Positions 45,201-60,200 of a DNA stretch of 64,000 nucleotides are shown here, one piece after another. Source of the DNA: Bicyclus anynana (lineage: Eukaryota; Arthropoda; Insecta; Lepidoptera; Nymphalidae); the NCBI RefSeq assembly GCF_947172395.1, contig NC_069087.1, positions 15,940,889 to 16,004,888 on the forward strand, in the 5' to 3' direction. The first letter of the stretch is position 1. Each line of letters begins with the position of its first letter. Under the pieces are notes generated by a model. The model ran no database searches. It worked only from the letters and a program-made list of their open reading frames with translations, and had not been told where the DNA came from. The position numbers and the translations under genes were made by a program.

Positions 45201-48200
45201 GCTTGCATAAATTTTTACCAGGAAACTTCTCAGATGATACGAAGATAAGAATCAGCTATTACGGTCCTTGCATATTTTAATAATAACACCATTAGACATA
45301 ATTGCACGTGCCTAGGTATGTATAGGCGTAGGTCAGTAGTTTTTCTTTATAAAACAGGTTAAGTCGTACAAAACAAATCCCACAACTTCACAAGCCTACC
45401 TACTCGTATAGCTATATAAGCCATGCAGCTGACCGCGTTTTTCATGTAGGCAAGTAAAACACGAGTAATACGTATATAAGAACTGCGTCAGCGTTCCTAT
45501 TTTACAATTTGAAGTATCACGCGTATATCTGGCTACGTTTTGCGGTTTATTTTGGATTTGGGATTGATACAGACAGTTGCCAAAAGCTAATGTGCTGTGT
45601 ACGTAGCACAAGCGTGTACGTTTCTCTATCTTCAGACGCAATCACAACACCATTTATCTACTTTTGCTGGGATATAAATTATGTAAAAGCTTCTTAAATA
45701 AACGGATCGATACTGGCAAATATTGTGATTTGTGTGCAAATTGTATATACATCACAATATTACACATCTCTTTTAATCGACTTCAAAAAATGAGGAGGTT
45801 ATCAATTCATCGGAATCTTTTTTTTTAGGAATGTTACTCGAAGACGCCTGAACCGATTAGGAAAATTATTTTTTTGTTTGAAAGGGTTCGGAGTATCTTG
45901 TAGAGGAAACTAGTGCGTTTGTTAATGTTTTTATTAAGTATTTTAAAGCACTACAATTCGATAAAGGTCTGGTGTAGATCTGATGATGGAGCCGAAGCAC
46001 AGTCGAGAGAACTCCTTATGCAGTTACAGCAGTTACCCTGTGTTTGGGCTTGATTAATTTATATTGACGAGAACTTTACATCAAGATGGGATGTGACTAT
46101 CATTCAGAGTCTGGTGATGGAGACGAGGGACAGTTAAGGGAACTTCTCAACGGTTTACAATAGCTACTTACTATTTACTTAAAAATAATTTTTCTCGACA
46201 GGAATTTCAGTTTCAGTTTTAGTTCAGACTCGACTCGAACAACAAGCTGCATGTATGTATGAGTATATATGCATAAATAATAAATGACATTCCAGGAAAT
46301 TCCTACACATTTACTATTCCTAGGTGAAATTCCGGGGGATTCCCTAATGTCCGTATTGACTTGGCGAGCCTACACGCGGCATGTAGCGTTTGCTGGTTTG
46401 GCAGACGATATTGAATCTGTTAATTGATATACGAATTTCGCTTGTCGTACATTATTACGTCCAAACGTGTGCGATAAACTTTCGTCGTGCCGTTGTATTT
46501 TATTAGCGTGCGATATATTTTATAGCTTACTAACGAATGTAATAAAAAATATATAAACGGCATGTTTAACATGTTTAAATGGTACGTCTAATGTTTTGAC
46601 AGAGCTCGTCTGAATTATGCTGGGATTCATGTTCTCGGTGCCAAACAGTTCGTTACTTTCGGCATATCCGTTTATGACACGTTAGCCTTTTATTGTTGTC
46701 GAATGAGACCCACCTACACCTGTAGCTAAGTGGCACGTTGACTTTCTTTCTACGATCACAAACGCTTCATAAACTAGAAAAATGTATGGGAATGACATTT
46801 GCTATCGACAGGTCACGTGATCAAGATCTGTCATTACCATAATTTTTTCTAGTTTTCGAAGCGTTTGCGATCGTAGAAAGAGAATCGACATGCCAGGGAT
46901 TTTTGATGTTTCTGGTCCGGGTGTGACCAATCCTGATGCCCCTATTACTGTGGCTGAAATCCACTTCGTGACGGAAGAAATCGCAGACCTCGTCTTTGTA
47001 TCTATGTGAGAAATTACACGAAATTTAACAGAACGCCTAATTTATTTATTAGGATACCATACTTTGGTACTTAGGTTTGCTTACATGAAGACGAGTCTAA
47101 TGAAGATGACATTAATGAACCGTCGGAGAGTGTAACGGAACCTTCACTCCCCACCACTCAACCCCTCTCCGCGCGCGCAATGCGTGCAGCAGCGCGTCGC
47201 GCAGCCGCTTCGCAGTTTGGATCGTGCCGCGATGCAAGAACCAGCTCATGACTAAGGGCCCCGTATGGGTTCGAAACTAGTCGGGCATACTCCGACTTAA
47301 TATCACGTGAGTTTTAGCCGTGTTTCATAATCAATTAATAGGATACCATACCATACGAGTTAGGACCATTTGACAGTAACCGTGGCGCAGTAGTATGCGC
47401 GGTGGATTTACAAGACGGACGTGCTGGGTTCGATCCCCGGCTGGGCCGATTGAAGTTTTCTTAAGAGGCTTCAGCCATGGCTAGTTACCACAATAGCGAG
47501 AGAGACGTACTAGCAAGCGATTTAGCGTTCCTGTACGATGTCGTGTACAAACCGAAAGGGGTGTGGATTTTCATCATATTCCTAACAAGTTAGCTAGCTT
47601 CCATTGTTAGGAATAGGATCGCATCATCACTTACCATTAGATGATATTCTAGTCAAGGGTTAATTTGTAAAGAATAAAAAAAAATACTATAAGTACGTTT
47701 TAAAAGAGTTATGTGTCCTAGATATTCTATTTTTAATGGAACTGACATTTCCACATACATCCAGTTTCACATACAAAAACGCCTGTCTATACTCTGTACA
47801 TCTTACTATTACAAACTAAGCCAACAGTTCCTCATAAAATGATAAAAAAAAAGTAAAATATCTATACTTACTAGAATAAAAGTAAATACGGATGCAGTTA
47901 ACATGAATACATATTTCTTAACTGTGTCAACGGTACCATGTATTATGTAACGATACACTGTAGCAGAACTACAGTGTATGTGTGAAAAGCACGATTGTGA
48001 AAAAAAAAACAATACTTATATTATTTCAGTTGCACATCTCTTGTGATATTTATGGGCTACGGCCTTGTTATATTGTAAACTGTTCTAAAAATATGTACTT
48101 CGAAAGTGGATTTTACGTGTTTTTTTATGGATGCACAGTAATAAATTCCGAATTTATTTCCTTCAGTCAAGAATGATACAGTTTTCTTATTAAAATTTGC

Positions 48201-51200
48201 CCGTCCGTCCGCCCCTAAATCTAAGCTACACATGCCTGTAATTTCATCGACATACTTTCGGTTTCTACACGACATCGTACCGGAACGCTAAATCGCTTGG
48301 CGGTGCGTCTTTGCTGGTAGTGTGGTATCTAGCCACGGCCGAAGCCTGCCACAAGCCAGACTTGAACCAATTAAGAAAACCTTAATCGGCCTAGCCGGGG
48401 ATCGAACCCAGGATCTCCGTTTTGTAAATCCAAGGCGCATACCACAGCGCCACGAAAGTCGTCAATAAGGCCGGAGGGTGGAAGAAGCATGTCGACAGTA
48501 ATTCCCCAGATACGTAAAGAGTTCTATGAATTTTATACGATTTTACATTATTCTTCTATAAATATATTCTATCCCAAAGTTTCTTTCTTCAAGATTTTCT
48601 ACTGTATTTTTATATAAGTTCACATAATTTATCGGTAACTTACGAGTATATGTTTTTATTGTTCATGTGGAATTTATATGCTTTTTCACCGCATGTTACA
48701 CAGGAACGAACATATTTAATACCAGACATCTGACTTTTATCACATCAAAGCGTGGCTACGTTTAGTAGGTATACTCGTATTCTATTACCTTTGAGGAAGA
48801 CTGCTTTTATTCACGGAAAGTCACGCTTTGCATCTCACTTTTCTTTATCATTACATTTTTTCTTCCGACAAAGTAAAGTCTAAACAAAGTAAATGTCGCA
48901 AGGAATATATTACCAAGACTTTAATCTATACATATTTTAAAACAAATTCATGCGCTCTGTCTGTCTGTTTCGCAATAAACTCAAAACTACTGAGAGGATT
49001 ATCATACTGTTATCACCAATAGCTGCCAAAAGATAGTGTGGAGTATAGTGTAGGTAAGGCTCTCGAAGTGCCAGCGTAAAAATTTTCTACAGATTAATCG
49101 TTTCGAAACGGCATTACAAAGTTACACGGTTTTTTAACTACTACAGCTGTCATTAATAACGAGACTTTAACCCTTAACTTCACTTAACTGTTTGTACATT
49201 GCAGTACACGAGGGACTTCGTATTTTAATATATTACACGTGTGTACATTTAAATTGGAAAGAACCGAGCGCCGCGGGCTGGAACGTGTCTCTATGTTCTC
49301 CTATGTGGAGTAAGACTTGACATTTGCACGGAGAGCTTGTTGAAAATGCTTTTAGGTCGACAGGAGCTGTTGTATAACATTGTGAAATAGTTTTTAGTTT
49401 GCGATATATATAAACTAGCAGACGCACAAGGCTTCGTCCGCCTTAAGACCTCTTTAATGACAGGCGTCCACTGATCCGCATCGTATGACAGATTTTTGTA
49501 TAGAAAGTCATACAAGTGCGTCCACTGATCCGCATCGTACGGATCGCATCGAGCGGATTTTATCTACCGTATAATTAAAAATCCGTTTGATGCGATGCGT
49601 CCGACACGTACGATGCGAATCAGTGGACGCCTGTTATAATCCGGCCCTGTCGCAAATTCTGTTCTCAGCGGACTAATAATTATTTATAAAAAGAGTAAAA
49701 AGAAAGTTCCAGATTTTTTAATTAACTCAGGAACTCCTTAATTCATTTAATTAACAATCTGCGAGCTAAAAAGTTGGGTTCCAACAATAAAGACATTAAT
49801 TAATTAAATTTAAAAATTAAAATAAAGTATTATTTAAGTATATTAACTACAACACCAAAAATAATTGGTACAAGATTAACTGAAATACCGATGCCGACTT
49901 TACTGCCAAGTGCTAAATGATTAACACCTTGTCAACATGTTCATGCTACTATGTGTGTTAATGGAACGAAATAATTAATAATCCTGCACTAAACATCTGT
50001 GGCGAATAGCTGGGGCATTGGTTCAGTAAAAATACACCAAATGTATATATTTGCCTACTGAGCGTACTGGTATAATGCTGCGTAACTAATTAGGGATATT
50101 ATATATTTTTTTAGTAACCAGTTGGGTAATTTAATAAAAATTAACGACATACAAATAATTTATTTACATACACATGTACTTTGTAATAAGAATTTAAATA
50201 AAATCAAAGATATATCACTACACTATCCTAGTAACAAATTCTCAAACTTAAAATGGACAGAGTTTCGACCTTACTCGACCGACCCTATGAAAATATCGTC
50301 TCGAATCAAGTGCGCAATGACCTATAGGCTAGCTGCACTGTATAGCCATTTTAATCCCTACTATTATGATGTCATCTTAGAATTCTCCTAACATTTTAAT
50401 AATTTGGACACAATGGGTGATCTGGAAATCCAAGGCTTCGAAAAAGCGAGCCCGCCACAGAAAACACAGTGTTAACGCAGGCGTTCACATATCCGCATCA
50501 AACGGATTTTAGTTTTCTTTGTATAGAGAGTCATACTAGTGCGTCCACTGATCCGTATCGTAGCGATCGCATCGAACGGATTTATGTACAGTAAAATTAA
50601 AAATCCGATTAATGCAATGCGTCCGATACAAACGATACGGATCAGTGGACGCCGACCATTAGTCAAAACATACTAGGACGTTGTACGTATGTATTCATTA
50701 GTCATAAAACGGGAGCCGATTTTTATCGTTCTTAATAATTATTAGTTGGTACTTATTACTTGATACGTAGCCTCGTATCTTAGTTTGTTTTTTTTTCTGA
50801 TAAAATCATAAGAGCGTTAGGTATCTGTAATGAAGAATTTATGGGTTGATGAAATGAACTTTCACCTCTATTTCATACATGGCAAGTTTTATTATCGTAA
50901 CAAAACCTATGAATACATGATTACATGCCTTCTTGAAGGCCCATTGTACTTTGTAAGTCGTAACGTCCCTACAATAATACCTCAATGGCGTTAAAATGCA
51001 TACATACGTACGACTGTAGGTACCTATAATATGATAGTAATATTAGTATAGACTACAGACGATCGATCTGCATTTCCTTTTTTTTTTAAAGAAAAAAAAA
51101 GCGACTGGAAACATGCCTTCTTGAAGGCCCATTGTACTTTGTAAATCGTAACGTCATACCTCAATGGCGTTAAAATGTATACGTACGACTGTACCTACCT

Positions 51201-54200
51201 ATCGTAATATGATAGTAATATTAGTATAGACTACAGACGATCGATCTGCACTTCCTTTTTTTTTTTTTTTACAAAAAGCGACTGGAAAACAAAGGGCCGC
51301 AAGCAATCAAGCCCGATGAATACTTGAAACTGAAAAGCGCTCATATCGAATAGCATGAAAAACTTCGCATTGTCTGCTTAATTAATAATGTATTGTTTTC
51401 CGATGCCAGCGGAAAATGAGAAATTATTTTGAAATGAATTCAGAATCTTTGAACAGAGTAGGTACCTATTGTTCGTTGATTCTAAATAATGAAAAAAAAT
51501 AGGGATAATTCCATTTTGACTTTTGAATATGCAGAGGGTGGCTAGTAGGGCCGCGGCGATCGATACAGTAGACCGACCCTTTTCCAGTGGCGTGCACAAA
51601 GTTTTTAACTAGGGTATGCACTATAAGTGAAAATTGGAAAGTTCCTTGTCCAACTGTGTATTTTGTGGTCCAACATAGGATCGTATTGAGTCCTTAGGGT
51701 AGGCAGTGCATTTTTGCATCTATGAAGTAGGTACACGTCACTGCCAGAGTATTATATACTGTGCTACTGCACTTTTCATTACACGATTTTCAAAATATTC
51801 TTGGCTATTTCGTTAAATGAGTATTTACATAGGTAATAATTTAACGTACCTACTATTAAACCGACTTCAAAAAAAGGACTGTTATTCTGTGTTCGACTCA
51901 CGTGTAGGATTTTATTAAAATCTAATAATCCGATTTGGGTGTTTTTGTTGTTTAAAAGGTTTTTGCGCTTTTAAGAAAATGTTATAGTAAAAATTTTCAT
52001 TTTAGTTTAGTACTCGATAACCAATACATACTATGCCACTATGATAAGTAGCATATTTTGCATTATACCTACGTATTGGTTGAAACCACAGAACAGAAAA
52101 TGCTAAAAGCTAAGGTTGAAACTAATTATTAGTCCTATAAAAATAATTAGTCCTTAGTCGTAGTTAATTTATTAGTCTCAATAGCTTCATTATTAAAATT
52201 TGAGCCCGTCCCGTTGGTCGATTGTCGAATCCTACGACAGTAGAGCGTACAGAAATACTATTAGTGGGATACAGTATTGGTGGCATTTAAAAATATTTTG
52301 CATTATCAGTAAAAGTCCCAAACATAGTGTAGAAATTTATAAAATTACGACTCTATGAAAGTTCTAATTATTTCTTACATAGATTTGCCAGAGATTTTAT
52401 ACTATTAGACATGTTGAGTGCCTACAAAAACACCGCAAAAAGTGATCCAAATTTAGCTGAGCACTGAGCGCACACACGCTCAATTTTTTGTTTACTTACA
52501 TTATATATTTATGTATATTAATATATTATATAGTTTATACACGCAACTCGACATCGCAGGCAACATTTGTTAAAACAACTTCCGTTATTTACTATGTGAC
52601 TAAATGATATAGGCACTATTATAGTGTTATATAGTGCCTATATCATTTAGTTAGTAGTATTATATATTATAATATTATAGGACTTATATTTCGACGCGCT
52701 AGTGACATAAATTGATTGATTGATTGATTAATTGACATATCTCATAGTATAAAATCTTATATCTTATTATATATCTAGCGTATTTATTATCTTAGTGTAG
52801 AACATAACACTAAACTAGCACAAAGCAAAATATTATCACCCTTAATGCCTCATGCGAGGGAAGGGGCGACAACGATCGATATGTGAGGGACCTCTTCTAC
52901 TACATCGAGTACTCTTGGGATGTTCTCGATATATGCTTACATAGGAGCCGGTTCCTATTACCCGTTTGTAAACTGTCGATAAGTTTCCTAGCAACGGCTG
53001 TTACAACGCTATTAAATTATTTTCTAATCCTGTGTTGTGTTATCGGTCGCTCGAAGCTGACTTAAACTTACTCGTAATAAAGTGCCTACTACCTTAATAT
53101 TAAAAATTACTATAAACTAAAAAGTTGCTAAAACGGTGTATCTATAAAATTCAGGAACTTTAATTAAAAAAAATCATTTCGTTCGTAAAGTAAAAATGTC
53201 TAATTTTTCTGTCTTATTATTTGTATTTTCTCATGTTTGTGGTGTACAAATAAAGTTAAATAAATAAATTGACCAATTAACTTTATTTTTTTTTCGTTTG
53301 TTTTTATACTAATCTAATTTGTGTTTTAAGATTTAAAATGCAGATTTTGTGTGGAGATTTTAATATAAAAAAAATTATAAAAATTAAATAAGCCCTTTTT
53401 CAAATAATCATCATTCTTGACGTAATTCTAAATTAACATTGTACAAGGTTGTACAAAAGGATCCCTGACAGAACCATCAGCTAGGGTGGCTGCGATCGAT
53501 ATACAAGGGAGCGCCTTTTTAGGGTTAAGAACTTCGTGTCCGTGCTCACAATATAATAATGTACATTCACATTAATCACACTAATATTATAAAGGTGAAT
53601 GTTTGTGTGTAAGTGTGTTTGTGTGTGTGTGTATATATTTATTCCTTTTTTGCGCTGCGGCTACTGAAGCGATTCGGCTGAAATTTGGAATCATCATTAT
53701 CAACCCATATTCGGTTCACTGCTATGCTTCGAGTCTCCTTTCAGAATAGGGTTAGACCAATAGTCCCAATGCGGATTGGCAGACTTCACACACGCAGGGA
53801 ATTAAGAAAATTCTCTGGTATGCAGGTTTCCTCACGATGTTTTTTCTTCACCGTTTGAGACACGTGATAATTATTTTTTTTTAAATGCACACAACTGAAA
53901 AGTTGGAGGTGCATGCAACCGGATTTAAAACCTCGGGAATCGGAAGCAGAGATCATATCCAATGGACTATCACGGCTCTCTTTCTCGCGGCTCGAAATTT
54001 GGAATGGAAATAGATTTTACTCTGGATTCACACATAGGTAAAATCCATGGTTCAAACTGAATTCAAAGCAAACGAAGTGGCAGGCTACCGCTAGAATACC
54101 GCTAGTAATAATATAAATGCGAAGGTTTGTATGTTAAGATATTTGTTATTCAATCATACAAAAACTATTCGACGGATTTTTCATGAAATTTAGAACAGAG

Positions 54201-57200
54201 TTTTATTTATCTCGTAATACTAATGATTTAGCGAAAGATTGAGTCACGCGAACAAATTTAATTAACAATTCAATTTAAAAAAACAATTGCTTTATAGTTC
54301 TCATCTGCGATAACTGTGGTAATTAAATAATTTCGTGGAACCCCAAGTTAACTTCTCTACGGAACCTTAAGTTAACTTCTCTTCGGAACTCAAAATTCCG
54401 CAGATCAGATCAGAGATTCCCAAAATGTGTTATTTTGATCTATTAATAAATAAAATAAGTTCAGTGCCTTTCACAAAGTAAAATCCACGAAACTACATAT
54501 ATGTAAAAAATAGTGTTAGTATACAAATCCGGAATAAAAATAAAAGGATGAGTGATGTTATTGATAGAAATATTCATTTTCTTTTATATAAGTACGGTTC
54601 ATTACTTTTAGCCGATTTCAAAAAAGGAGGAGGTTGTATGTTTTTTTTAATACACTCACAATACGAATATGGGTCTGCTAAAGAGTGAATTTACAAGTTT
54701 ACAAACCTGTGGAAGTAACTATAACATTCAACAAATTAATATAAAATATGAGTTTTGAGGCAGAGAGCTGTTTGTAAACACAGTCCATTTAAACGTCTCC
54801 ACCTAATAAAGCTCAGTATTTCATAATCCGACCCAGAAATCAAACCCTGGACCTCATGATCCGAAACCACACAGGCCAAACACTAAACCAACGCGGCATT
54901 TCTTCTTTTTTAAAAGAATATTTTGACGGGTCTTTGTGGCGCAATAGATTTACCAGACGGAGGTCTTGGGTTCGATCCCCGGCTTGGCCGGTTGAGGTTT
55001 TCTTAATTCATCCAGGTCTAGCTGGTGAGAGGATTCGGCCGGGGCTAGTTACCACCCTACGGGCAAAGACATGCCGCCAAGCGATTTAGCGTTTCGGTGC
55101 TATGTCGTGTAAAAACCGAAAGGGGTGTGGATTTTCATACTCCTACTAACAACCCGCTTCTATCTTAGATTGCATCATCACTTACCATCAGGTGTGATAA
55201 TCATGGGCCAACTTGTAAACTAACGGATATTTCCATTCCATTAAAAATACAGTCTAATAAATTATCCTTGGTCTAAAAATTAGTCTATTTATAGACCAAG
55301 GATAATAAGACTGTATTTTTTAAAATGTACAAATATATTACTAAAGTTAGTAGTTAGTTAATATATGTATTTATACATGTTTCTGTTATTGTAATCATAC
55401 ATAACATGAAACTACACGGGAGCGATAAAATCTTTCTAATTACATTTCCTTCGGGCGAACGAATCGATTTTCCAGTAATAATAATTGCCTATTAAGCTAA
55501 TTGTTTTTAAACTTGTTTGTGTAAAGAAATGCAAACAGTAGGTTTAACCTTATTACATTAATTAATAGATTAAAAAATAATGATTGAATAGTGAAACTAT
55601 ACTGTCTGAAATCTATCTATTCTTATAATGAAACTGTAACAGGTCAAATTCTGTATTGTATTTTGATAATTTTAGTTGCAAGGGTATATATGTATACTGA
55701 ACATATATTTTTATTTTTCCGTATGTTGACCGGGGATCACGCTGAAACTACTGAATGAATTCAAATGAAACTTGGCACGATTTGAGACTATAATACGAAG
55801 AAGGTTATATGATACTTTTGTCGCAAAAAATAAAACAGCAGAAAGTTTGTATGGGGAGTCCTAAAAATAATGTTATTCAAGACTTTTAAAAATTATACCC
55901 ATGAAATTAAAAAAGGGGTTGAAGTTTTTTTAATATCAATCGTTGTTGTTTTTTTTAGTTATATTTTTGTAAAATGATTACTGGACTATTTACTATACAT
56001 AAAACATGCCAAATTATAAATAGAAAAGGGTGAAATAGGGGTTGAAAATTTACATCGATTTTCACGCGAACGAAGTCGCAGGCGTCCGCTAGTTAAATAT
56101 ATTTTACTATGTAGATACGCCCTCCGAATCGAAGGCATCGAAGGCAATCAGAAGTCATATCCAATGGGCTATCGCGGCTTGTAAATGCATACACTAAAAA
56201 AAAAAAAAAGAAACTACTTACGCCACTCTCCCGAACTCGTCTCTGGGCACATCCTTGTCAGCGCCGCCGGTTTCTGACAGCTTCGCTCTGAACGCCGCAA
56301 CCCGCGCCGCTATTTCCTCCTTCGGCAACCTACGCAACCACACCATTGATACAGTCATTAATATAACTAATACAATTGTTAATAAAATAAATGTATTTAT
56401 TAATAACTGTTTTGCCAAAGCGTTTCGCGTTGTACGTCAAGTGACAATGCAATACCAGGTTCATGTAATGGAATCTCAAAATAAATAGTGAGCCGTCGAC
56501 TCGCAAGACCTAAGGCCTGGTGCACACTTACCATTCGTATAGCATTGCTATTTAGGTCTTGTTTGAGAGTTGCTTTGATATAAAGTAATCAAAATATAGT
56601 CCTGACATATCAGTCAATCAGTCAATATCATCACCATCATTAACAACTCATATTCGGCTCACTGTTGAGCACGAACCTCCTCAGAATGAGAGGGGTTAGG
56701 CCTTCGCCCACAACGCTGGTCAAATGCGGATTGGCAGACTTCACGCGCGTAGAGAAAATTCTTAGGTATGCGGATTTCCTCACGATATTTTTCCTTCACC
56801 GTTTCGAGACACGTGATATTTAATGCAAATAGAAACTGCATAAAATAATAAATGGGAAATATTCTACCCATTTCAATTATTTAATTTAAAAAATGTTGTG
56901 AATATAATTTAAAAAACAATTAAATAATTTAATAAAATCATGTGAGTGGGACGATGTTTTATATATAGGTACGTTGAGTATTTATGCTTTGAAATTATCA
57001 AATTCTGTCACTTGCATAAAAATATGAAACTTTAATGATATAATATAACATTGCCTTATTTTACTCATGGAGTAAAATAATTATTTATGTAATTAGGTAA
57101 TATAATCTAAAAAAGCACTTCTAAAACATTTTTCAGTTTACTGTTTTGTTTTCTTTAAATCGTAATTTACAACCATTTTAATTAACGTAAAACGTTGTGA

Positions 57201-60200
57201 TAATTTTGCACATCGGTTTTGCTAGAATTCGCACGAAATCACTATTTGCTTTATATCTATTTATAACCATTTGCAAATTGTTTTACCCCTATTGAACTAT
57301 GGTATTATGTAAAAAACTCCGCGATATGTTTCAAGCAAACAAAACCTAAAAATTAAATTTGTCCAAGAATCTCAAGTGTGCACTGTACCTACCAATGCAT
57401 CGCACGGTGTTGTAATCGCGGAATTACTTTTAGAAAACAATAAAATCCGCGATAACACGCGGCCGGCGTTCGGCCGTATACTAACTAAAACTAGAGGCCT
57501 ATAGCGCCCTAACAACAAAATTATTGATTCAACTCGTGCGCAAGGGCACTACCCCTAAACGAGGGTGGTGGTGATTAATATGGATTTTTGGGGAGGCAGA
57601 CTTTGTAAAGGGACACAATCGATTTTTTTTTCCAAATAATAAATCGTTATCAACACGTGCCATTTATGTTAATGACACACAAGGTGCCACTAAAATTTCA
57701 TTACGATAATAATCTGAAATCTGTAACACGCTTTGTTTTTAATATTATTTAAAAAAAAATTAACCAAGGGGAATTTTTTGACTTTTATATCTTTGACACC
57801 AATAATTATTTTTCCAATCCTTTGCCAACTAATGACAAATCCAGGCGTGAACGCCAATCACACTCACCAGTTACTGTTTATAACGAGCTTCTGCAAAGTT
57901 TCGTCTGTTTATTTGTTTTTCAATTTGTTTTTTTTTTAATAAACTGGGTACAGGGGTTTTATAGTTGTTAATTTATCACGAATAAATATAATTTTTTACT
58001 CGTATGCCTAAGAAATATCGCAGTTTTTTTTAATAGGTGGTAGCACCAGTAATTATGCCAGGAGCACCTCCATTTTAGACAGGCACATGCTAGGTATATG
58101 ATGGGTGCAACCATGGTTTTACTTTAGCCATTTTTGTACCATCTCTATTTCTATCTGAAATATTATTTTCTTGTTCAGTCCTTTTTAAGTAGTTGGGTCA
58201 TACTTTTTTAAGCTTTTTTTTCTACAAATAAATATAAATTATATCAATATTGTTACTTGTATATAACTTTTTTACTTATATTATAAAAGATGTGAAGTTG
58301 GTTGGGTTGTAGAGGATAAATCTGGATATACTGAACAGATTTTGATCATTCTTGTACTTATAAAAAGCGCGGTACATAACAATTTCCAATCAATATAAAT
58401 ACTGATTCACACAGGGAATAAACTATACATAAAGGTATGCAGGTGAAACTGCAGAGCTGCTAGTCCTACTAATATTATAAATGTGAAAGTTTGTATGGAT
58501 GTTTATTACTCTTTAACACAGCAACTATGGAACTGATTTGGCTCAAATTTGGAATGAAAATACGATTAAACTCTGGATTAAAACATTTACAGATTACTTT
58601 TTATCCCGGAAAAATGGTTTCTGAGGGATTTGTGAAAAACTAAATTCCACACGGACGAAGATGTGGGTGTCCGTTAGTAATAAATAGTGTGGTAATGCTT
58701 ATACATGCTGCATGCCTGCTCAATGATGGCTGAAATCATGGATGAAAGTGGCACCCCTTGATAAGAAAAATGAATTTGCTGTAACTTCAATAAAAAATCT
58801 GAAACAACCAACTCATCTATACTAATCTATACTAATATTATAAAGCTGAAGAGTTTGTTTGTTTATTTGATTGAACGCGCTAATCTCAGGAACTACTGGT
58901 CCGATTTCAAAAATTCTTTCATTGTTCGATAGCCCATTTATCGAGGAAGGCTATATATTATCCCCGTATTCCGGGAACTGGAACCACGCGAGTGGAATCG
59001 CGCGGCGTCAGCTAGTAGTTCATCAAAACATAATTGGTAATTTCATTTGATATAGAAATACATGGAAAGTCCCTTCGGTCATAGTAAGTATCATATATTC
59101 TGATATTTTTGTGATAAATTAACAACTATAAAACATAATCAGAGTTATTGCAAAGAGTTATTATATTGTCAAATTGAGATTTCTTATACTTATTATTTTC
59201 CTTGCTGCAAATGTGCGAGATGAAAAATTTTGTTGCACACTGCAGCAAACCTCTCGTACATTTTCGCAACACTCAGGATTCTGATCTTGAATCTTACAAT
59301 TCTTCACTTGGTCGACATTGAATACGCGCGAAAAAAAGTCATCCACACTCAAAGGCAACTAGTGCTTAAATAGCTTGACTAGTCAGCCTTTTCTTCAACC
59401 AACTAGTCGGCTAGTCAACCAAAGTCATAGACTGCACATCTCTAATTATTATGAAAAGCTAGTGTTTTGTATGGAATATATACTTGAATTTTTCTGATGC
59501 TTTTAGACAGAATATTTCTAGCAACTATCCTTTACAATGTGATGTTCTGTTATAGGTATTTTAGCAACAATTAGTGAAAAAAATGGATTTAATATAATAT
59601 ACCTCAATAATTCACACAAAATAAACCTAAGTTTAGGAATTGTCAATGTTTCATAACTTCATTTCTATCTATATTTCTATAACTTGTTCAACTTGACATA
59701 TTCACTCCACTGGCCAGTATGGTTATGCAAGTAACCAATAAGCTATCGGCGACAGTAACTTTTGAAATTTATAGGCTAGCGGACCCAGTCAACCTTTGTT
59801 TTGACATTTACGCAACCAACCAATTGCAAGAAAGCTATCCACCTAGCAACCTCAACCCAATCCTGGTTTTAATTAATGGGACTAATCTAAGATGGAAACA
59901 GGGTAACTTGTTAAAACAGGATCAAAATCCACACCCCTTTCTGTTTCTAGGTCCTTGGTGGTATGTCTTTGCCGGTGTAGGGTGGTAACTATCTACGGCC
60001 GAAGCCTCCCACTGCCAGACCTTGACCAATTAAGAAAACCTTGATCAGACCAGCTGGGGATCGAACACAGGACCTCCGTCTTGTACATCCACCGAGTATT
60101 CGTCTGTGCCACAGAGGCAGAGGAGGTTGTGTTACACCCCCGTGTCTCAGTCATTAACATCTGATAGGGATTGTTTCAAATTCTAACATTATGATCCTTA

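Noticed and set aside
47382..47460. True tRNA gene (A and B boxes present)
   Set aside because: It is followed by the family-A SINE body and A-rich tail and is repeated elsewhere, so it is a SINE head, not a tRNA gene.
56218..56418. 66-codon minus-strand frame with a membrane-like start (MAKQLLINTFILLTIV) as a gene
   Set aside because: Only its last 36 residues are coding, as SRRM2 exon 2; the hydrophobic part is intron sequence upstream of the acceptor at 56330.
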